In this document: piece after piece, positions 14,742 through 15,677 of the stretch
How the letters are laid out: each line of letters begins with the position of its first letter
Position numbering within the stretch: the first letter of the stretch is position 1
DNA from: an alpha proteobacterium 3107
Lineage (GTDB): Bacteria > Pseudomonadota > Alphaproteobacteria > Rhodobacterales > Rhodobacteraceae
Reading direction: 5' to 3'
NCBI GenBank assembly: GCA_001483205.1
Contig: JPPB01000178.1
Location: forward strand, 1-15,677
Length of the DNA: 15,677 bases
Position numbers and translations under genes: made by a program
The notes under the pieces: generated by a model
What the model saw: the letters and a program-made list of their open reading frames with translations, nothing else
Database searches by the model: none
Told to the model about the DNA's origin: nothing

Positions 14742-15677
14742 CTACGGACAAAACAGGTCATTCGTCACCGCAAACACCATCAGCGCCACAAGCAGCGTCA
14801 CGCCGATCCCCATCAGCACCCGCAGCGCCCTGTCGCCGGGCGGGCGGCCGGTCACCGCCTCATAGGCAAAGAACACCAGATGCCCGCCGTCAAGCACCGG
14901 CACCGGGAACAGGTTGAGCAACCCGACGGCGGTGGACAGCAGGCCGATGAACATCAGAAAGCTCATCGTCCCCTGGCTGGCCGCGGTGCCGGACATCTGC
15001 GCAATACCAATCGGGCCGGACACGCCGCAGGAGCTGATCGCCCCGGTCACCATGTGATAGAGGCTCGAAAATGTCAGCACCACCAGATCGGCAATCCGCC
15101 CGGCCCCAAGGCCGACGGCCCCGAACACCCCCGGCGTCTCAAGCTCCGGTGCAAAGAAAAAACCCGAGTTGACGCCGATCAGCCATCGGGTCTCGAACCC
15201 GCCCCCGGCTTTCGGCAAATCCCGGCGCACCGGTGACAGGGCCAGATCGAAAACATCGCCCTCGCGCCAGACGCGCAGCGTGATCGGCCTGCCTTCGGCT
15301 GCATTGACCGGCGCGATCAGATCACCAAAGACCGTCATCTCCACCCCGTCAACCGACAAGATCACATCGCCTTCCCGCAGGTCTGTCTCAATGGCCGCGC
15401 CGGTCGGGTTGATCCCGCCCACCCGTGGCGGCCTCAGCGCCGGTCCGGTAACCGTCATCTCGCGGCCATCGCGCAACACCGTGTATTGCCGGTGCCCGGC
15501 GGCGGGCAGCGCATCCAGCCTCTTGCTGAAATCCTCATCATCAAACGCGATGCCCTCGACCGCGACCATCACATCGCCGGTGCGCATCTCAAGCGAACCG
15601 CCCGGCAGCGGGTGGAGTGTCGCTATGCTCAACGGCTGCTTCGGAATGCCGGTGGACAGCGCAAGGCCCGCAAAAAC
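14742..15677 (-). CDS. rseP: RIP metalloprotease RseP, N-terminus missing at window edge
   Basis: The frame is open to the right edge and gives 311 residues of an inner-membrane site-2 protease that cleaves membrane-spanning anti-sigma factors and leftover signal peptides. The visible part begins VFAGLALSTGIPKQPLS. Two PDZ-like modules follow: one around LEMRTGDVMVAVEGIAFDD, the other around GGINPTGAAIETDLREGDVI. The second half has SGPIGIAQMSG, membrane segments, and NLFPVPVLDGGHLVFF, which holds the Asp of the LDG metal-binding motif. A last helix, VLMGIGVTLLVALMVFAVT, ends the protein. The HExxH zinc site and first membrane helix, about 130 residues, lie outside the window. A TTG at 15632 is only an internal codon, since homologous sequence continues upstream of it. 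In this family the gene sits beside bamA, as here. Confidence 0.94.
   Translation of the reverse strand, partial: VFAGLALSTGIPKQPLSIATLHPLPGGSLEMRTGDVMVAVEGIAFDDEDFSKRLDALPAAGHRQYTVLRDGREMTVTGPALRPPRVGGINPTGAAIETDLREGDVILSVDGVEMTVFGDLIAPVNAAEGRPITLRVWREGDVFDLALSPVRRDLPKAGGGFETRWLIGVNSGFFFAPELETPGVFGAVGLGAGRIADLVVLTFSSLYHMVTGAISSCGVSGPIGIAQMSGTAASQGTMSFLMFIGLLSTAVGLLNLFPVPVLDGGHLVFFAYEAVTGRPPGDRALRVLMGIGVTLLVALMVFAVTNDLFCP

Noticed and set aside
1..15677. tRNA, rRNA genes and CRISPR arrays were looked for.
   Set aside because: No cloverleaf, rRNA core sequence or regularly spaced repeats were seen on either strand.

Overview
This window looks like a chromosomal segment of an alphaproteobacterium, most likely a marine or roseobacter-type Rhodobacterales. 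The pointers are: an lnt-metK pair whose metK leader is a SAM/SAH-type riboswitch (a class known mainly from Rhodobacterales), high G+C in the core genes, LpxI instead of LpxH in lipid A synthesis, and a short TadG/TadE-like gene group. Names are assigned by reading proteins and motifs by eye; no database search was run.

Left part (1-1552, plus strand): the 3' end of lnt (apolipoprotein N-acyltransferase), then a candidate promoter, a SAM/SAH riboswitch that overlaps the ribosome binding site, and metK (S-adenosylmethionine synthetase). Next (1634-3086, minus strand) comes a two-gene module with visibly lower G+C: an NPPF-type adenine DNA methyltransferase, followed with an 8-nt overlap by a small protein with a possible PD-(D/E)XK nuclease core. 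It reads as a restriction-modification cassette set between housekeeping genes, and it is the best candidate here for something poorly described. Then comes a glutamate dehydrogenase (3307-4734, minus).

Middle (5098-8023, plus strand): a tightly overlapping three-gene operon, namely a membrane-anchored von Willebrand A (TadG-like) protein and two small TadE-like pseudopilin proteins. No tad motor, secretin or peptidase gene is present nearby. It converges on lpxB. The 206-nt gap between them is filled with nested inverted repeats and hairpins, including a clear terminator for lpxB.

Right part (8230-15677, minus strand): an envelope biogenesis cluster transcribed rseP -> bamA -> skp -> fabZ -> lpxA -> lpxI -> lpxB. 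It combines the site-2 protease, the outer-membrane protein insertase, a periplasmic chaperone and early lipid A synthesis. The lpxA-lpxI-lpxB genes are nearly or actually overlapping. lpxD, which sits between skp and fabZ in E. coli, is absent; that spot holds a 244-nt gap with direct and inverted repeats. A 15-17 nt motif (AAAGACCTCTGCATAA and variants) occurs in this gap and in the tad/lpxB gap, suggesting one family of small intergenic repeats. One copy supplies the last codons and stop of lpxB. rseP runs off the right edge and lnt off the left edge.
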